In this document: piece by piece, positions 44,405-46,239 of the stretch
Position numbering within the stretch: the first letter of the stretch is position 1
Layout: each line of letters opens with the position of its first letter
Source of the DNA: Clostridia bacterium
GTDB taxonomy: Bacteria; Bacillota; Clostridia; Oscillospirales; CAG-272
Length of the DNA stretch: 46,239 bases
Direction: 5' to 3'
Assembly: GCA_017462545.1 (NCBI GenBank)
Contig: JAFTQX010000056.1
Location: forward strand, 1-46,239
Position numbers and translations under genes: made by a program
Notes under the pieces: generated by a model
The model's database searches: none
What the model saw: only the letters and a program-made list of their open reading frames with translations
What the model was told of the DNA's origin: nothing

Positions 44405-45259
44405 ATGACATTTCAGGATATTAACATACGCGACCCATTTGTGCTGCCGGCAGATGGCAAGTATTATCTGTACGGCACGCGTGGATCTACTACCTTTGGC
44501 TACGCCATTGGCTTTGATGTGTACGTCAGCGAGGATCTTGAAAACTGGAGCGAGCCGCACTCTGTCTTTGAAGCCTCTGCCGATTTCTGGGCAGACCGCA
44601 ATTTCTGGGCACCCGAGGTGCACGCATACAACGGGAAATATTATATGTTTGCCAGCTTTAAGGCAGAGAATGCTTGCCGCGGCACACAGATTCTTGTGGC
44701 AGATACGCCCCAGGGGCCCTTTGTTCCGTTGACTCGGGAGCCGGTTACCCCACGTGATTGGGAGTGCCTTGACGGTACGCTGTATGTTGCCAAGGATGGC
44801 AAGCCCTATATAGTTTTCTGCCATGAGTGGGTACAGGTGAAGGATGGCGAGATGTGCGCGATGGAGCTGACCCCCGACTTGAAGGCAGCAGCAAGCGAAC
44901 CACGTCTTTTGTTCCATGCAAGTGAACCGCATTGGGCGAATAAGGATGCTGATAGCTACGTGACCGATGGTCCGTTTCTGTATCGCATGCAGGATGGCCG
45001 CTTGCTGATGCTGTGGTCGAGCTTTGCGGGGAAGGATTATGTGGAGGCGATTGCCGTTTCGGATAACGACGATATCACTGGTAATTGGACTCATCTGCCC
45101 GAGTTGCTGTTTGAAAAGGATGGCGGCCACGGTATGATCTTCCGCACCTTTGAAGGTGAGCTGTGCTTTATTATGCACTCGCCCAACCATCCCGGTGGTG
45201 CCGAACGCCCGCGCCTGACAACGCTGGTAGAAGAAAACGGCACGTTGAGGGTGAAATAA
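44405..45259 (+). CDS. GH43-family glycoside hydrolase
   Basis: GH43 enzymes are five-bladed beta-propellers acting on arabinose- or xylose-containing glycans. The 284-residue product has the base Asp10 in NIRDPFVLPADGKYYLYGT, WAPEVHAYNGKYYMFASF (about residues 68-85), the second Asp123 in WECLDGTLYV, and TDGPFLYRMQDGRLLMLWS. The general acid is usually Glu in an EGP motif; here the place holds Asp188 (DGP). No signal peptide is present, so it is intracellular. AAGGAGG precedes the ATG. It closes an operon with the TIM-barrel isomerase. Confidence 0.88.
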   Translation: MTFQDINIRDPFVLPADGKYYLYGTRGSTTFGYAIGFDVYVSEDLENWSEPHSVFEASADFWADRNFWAPEVHAYNGKYYMFASFKAENACRGTQILVADTPQGPFVPLTREPVTPRDWECLDGTLYVAKDGKPYIVFCHEWVQVKDGEMCAMELTPDLKAAASEPRLLFHASEPHWANKDADSYVTDGPFLYRMQDGRLLMLWSSFAGKDYVEAIAVSDNDDITGNWTHLPELLFEKDGGHGMIFRTFEGELCFIMHSPNHPGGAERPRLTTLVEENGTLRVK

Positions 45260-45273
45260 AACGCCATATAGGA

Positions 45274-45306
45274 AGCCCCCGCCCGCATAGTATGCAGGCG
45301 GGGGCT
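45274..45306. terminator. GC-rich hairpin between GH43 and XRE genes
   Basis: AGCCCCCGCC (45274-45283) pairs with GGCGGGGGCT (45297-45306), with an inner GCATA/TATGC stem. The T tract is weak, so it may act as an mRNA-end barrier as well as a terminator. Confidence 0.65.
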
Positions 45307-45342
45307 CTTGACCTCGTAGAGCAGCGGTATAAATGCCGCTGA

Positions 45343-45756
45343 TTATGGCCGAATTTCTTCTTTTGTTTCTGTGATATTGGTCGTGCTGTTTTTTGGATCA
45401 TAGCGGAGCAGGAGAATGGAACCGAGCGTGATAAGATTGATGGTAAGAATGCTAGCAATGATGATTTGCCATATCCTTTTTGCTCTGCGATTTTTGATTG
45501 CTAGGTGCTCGTTGATTCTCGCCAACTGTTCTGCTACAATGTCGCGATCAGTAGTGGGCTCTGTAATTTCACCAAGCAGATCGCCGACCGAAACCTCAAA
45601 CAACTCGGCAATTCTCGTCAGCATTTCCGCATCGGGTACAGATAGCCCCTTTTCCCATTTGGAAAATGTCTGCCGTACAACATGGAGAGCATCTGCCACT
45701 TCTTCTTGTGTGAGTCTTTTTGCTTTTCGTAGCATTTTCAGGTTGTCGTGTAACAT
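45343..45756 (-). CDS. XRE-family regulator with a C-terminal membrane anchor
   Basis: The 137-residue product has a Cro/CI helix-turn-helix at residues 1-65 (NLKMLRKAKRLTQEEVADAL, VVRQTFSKWEKGLSVPDAEM, IAELFEVSVGDLL), a helical linker (QLARINEHLAIKNRRAKR) and one transmembrane helix at about residues 95-115 (IIIASILTINLITLGSILLL), then a short polar tail outside. AAGGAGG precedes the ATG. Such membrane-tethered XRE proteins are common in Firmicutes. Its promoter contains a perfect inverted repeat, so self-repression is likely. The neighbouring 191-bp repeats lie upstream of its promoter. Confidence 0.88.
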   Translation of the reverse strand: MLHDNLKMLRKAKRLTQEEVADALHVVRQTFSKWEKGLSVPDAEMLTRIAELFEVSVGDLLGEITEPTTDRDIVAEQLARINEHLAIKNRRAKRIWQIIIASILTINLITLGSILLLRYDPKNSTTNITETKEEIRP

Positions 45757-45778
45757 GCGTATTACCTCCTTTGGCTGT

Positions 45779-45816
45779 ATTATACCGCTTTCCTTGCGTT
45801 ACATCAAGCAACGCAA
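45779..45816 (-). promoter_or_regulatory. Promoter and candidate operator of the XRE regulator
   Basis: On the minus strand TTGATG (45807-45802), 17 bases, TATAAT (45784-45779). A perfect inverted repeat, TTGCGTT (45794-45800) with AACGCAA (45810-45816), spaced by 9 bases, brackets the -35 hexamer, as expected for an autoregulatory operator. Confidence 0.75.
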
Positions 45817-45857
45817 ATGAACATTTGTCATAAAACCGGTAGATGTCTGCTTTCGAG

Positions 45858-46239
45858 AGCAGAGGGATTCGTTTTTGATTTTTGCTCAACATTTCTGATT
45901 TGGTTTTATGTAATGTTTCGCAAAAATCTTCGGTCACCGTTCAGCAACGCACCCCCGGAGCGTTGCTTCACTGCGTTCGAATCCCACCCCTGCGCATTCA
46001 ATATCAAAAAAAGCATCCGAAAAATCGGATGCTCTTTTTGATGGCGCAGAGAGAGGGATTCGTTCTTGCATTTTGCAAAGCACCTCGAAAAGGGGATGAG
46101 GTTGTGCTTTGCAAAATGCTTCGGTCACCGTTCCGCAACGCACCCCCGGAGCGTTGCTTCACTGCGTTCGAATCCCATCCCTGCGCATTCAATATCAAAA
46201 AAAGCATCCGAAAAATCGGATGCTCTTTTTGATGGCGCA
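45858..46239. repeat. Two tandem 191-bp structured repeats with tRNA-Ser-like ends
   Basis: Copy 1 spans about 45858-46048 and copy 2 46049-46239; the offset is exactly 191 bases at every landmark. The right half is nearly identical: a conserved TTCGGTCACCGTT word, a GCAACGC/GCGTTGC hairpin, CGAATCCC-type T-arm-like sequence, GCATCCGA/TCGGATGC terminator hairpin, and TGGCGCA at the end. The left half is a long hairpin whose sequence differs between copies (45877-45893 with 45912-45928; 46068-46083 with 46104-46119). TGGCGCAGAGAGAGGGATTCG (46042-46062) is almost the reverse complement of a tRNA-Ser 3' end. The array likely continues past the window. No gene is seen here. Confidence 0.8.

Noticed and set aside
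45858-46239. Retron or group II intron
   Set aside because: No reverse transcriptase gene is in the window, and the hairpins do not match a known msr-msd layout.

Overview
This window looks like a chromosome segment from a low-G+C-lineage Gram-positive bacterium of the Clostridia (Bacillota), probably an uncultured gut anaerobe. The evidence is a Gram-positive PolC, the pyrH-frr-uppS-cdsA-dxr-rseP-ispG-polC block typical of Firmicutes, a single full-length SecA with a SEC-C zinc tail, a Firmicutes-type tRNA-Tyr with a long variable arm, strong Shine-Dalgarno sites, and near-consensus sigma-A promoters. Coding DNA is moderately G+C rich. No genus can be assigned from sequence alone.

Layout. 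1-360: a structured non-coding block of many small hairpins. 360-605: a tRNA-Thr/tRNA-Tyr operon on the minus strand. 678-5622 (minus): secA followed by two unrecognised membrane proteins. 5829-9913 (plus): trmL, then an ATP-grasp ligase, an Asp/Glu racemase and murE, which together read as a D-aspartate cross-bridge peptidoglycan module. 9960-14907: a ROK sugar kinase diverging from glgB and a catalytically dead GH13-like protein. 14944-16292 (minus): a DUF3343 Se/S-carrier-like protein coupled to a cysteine desulfurase. 16462-19513 (plus): a trigger-factor-like lipoprotein gene broken by an in-frame TAG, an unknown protein and a Mn-type CDF exporter. 19607-22655: a BNR/sialidase-fold protein and a DUF4838-like protein, convergent. 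22855-33633: the conserved housekeeping block ending in polC. 33669-34562 (minus): three small proteins of unknown function. 34642-37213 (plus): a YfcE-like phosphoesterase, a GNAT protein, a MIF-type tautomerase and an NAT_N/GNAT_C-type acyltransferase. 37262-39376: a repeat-like element and two divergent, apparently decayed genes. 39412-45259: a carbohydrate-related set (AraC regulator, GH5, DMT transporter, DUF362, GIY-YIG, xylose-isomerase-like TIM barrel, GH43). 45343-45756: a membrane-anchored XRE regulator with a likely self-operator. 45858-46239: two tandem 191-bp copies of a structured repeat.

How the parts work together. The racemase would make D-Asp, the ligase would add it to the peptidoglycan precursor, and MurE would add the third-position diamino acid; its DNPG motif lacks the arginine associated with meso-DAP selection, which fits an L-Lys-type wall. 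Dxr and IspG (MEP pathway) with UppS make the undecaprenyl carrier, CdsA feeds phospholipid synthesis, and SecA exports proteins.

Most unusual signals: the 191-bp repeats with tRNA-Ser-3'-end-like inverted ends and a hairpin whose arms covary between copies; the D-Asp/MurE module; the dead amylase beside glgB; and three genes each interrupted by a single lesion (in-frame TAG, in-frame TAA, A6 frameshift).
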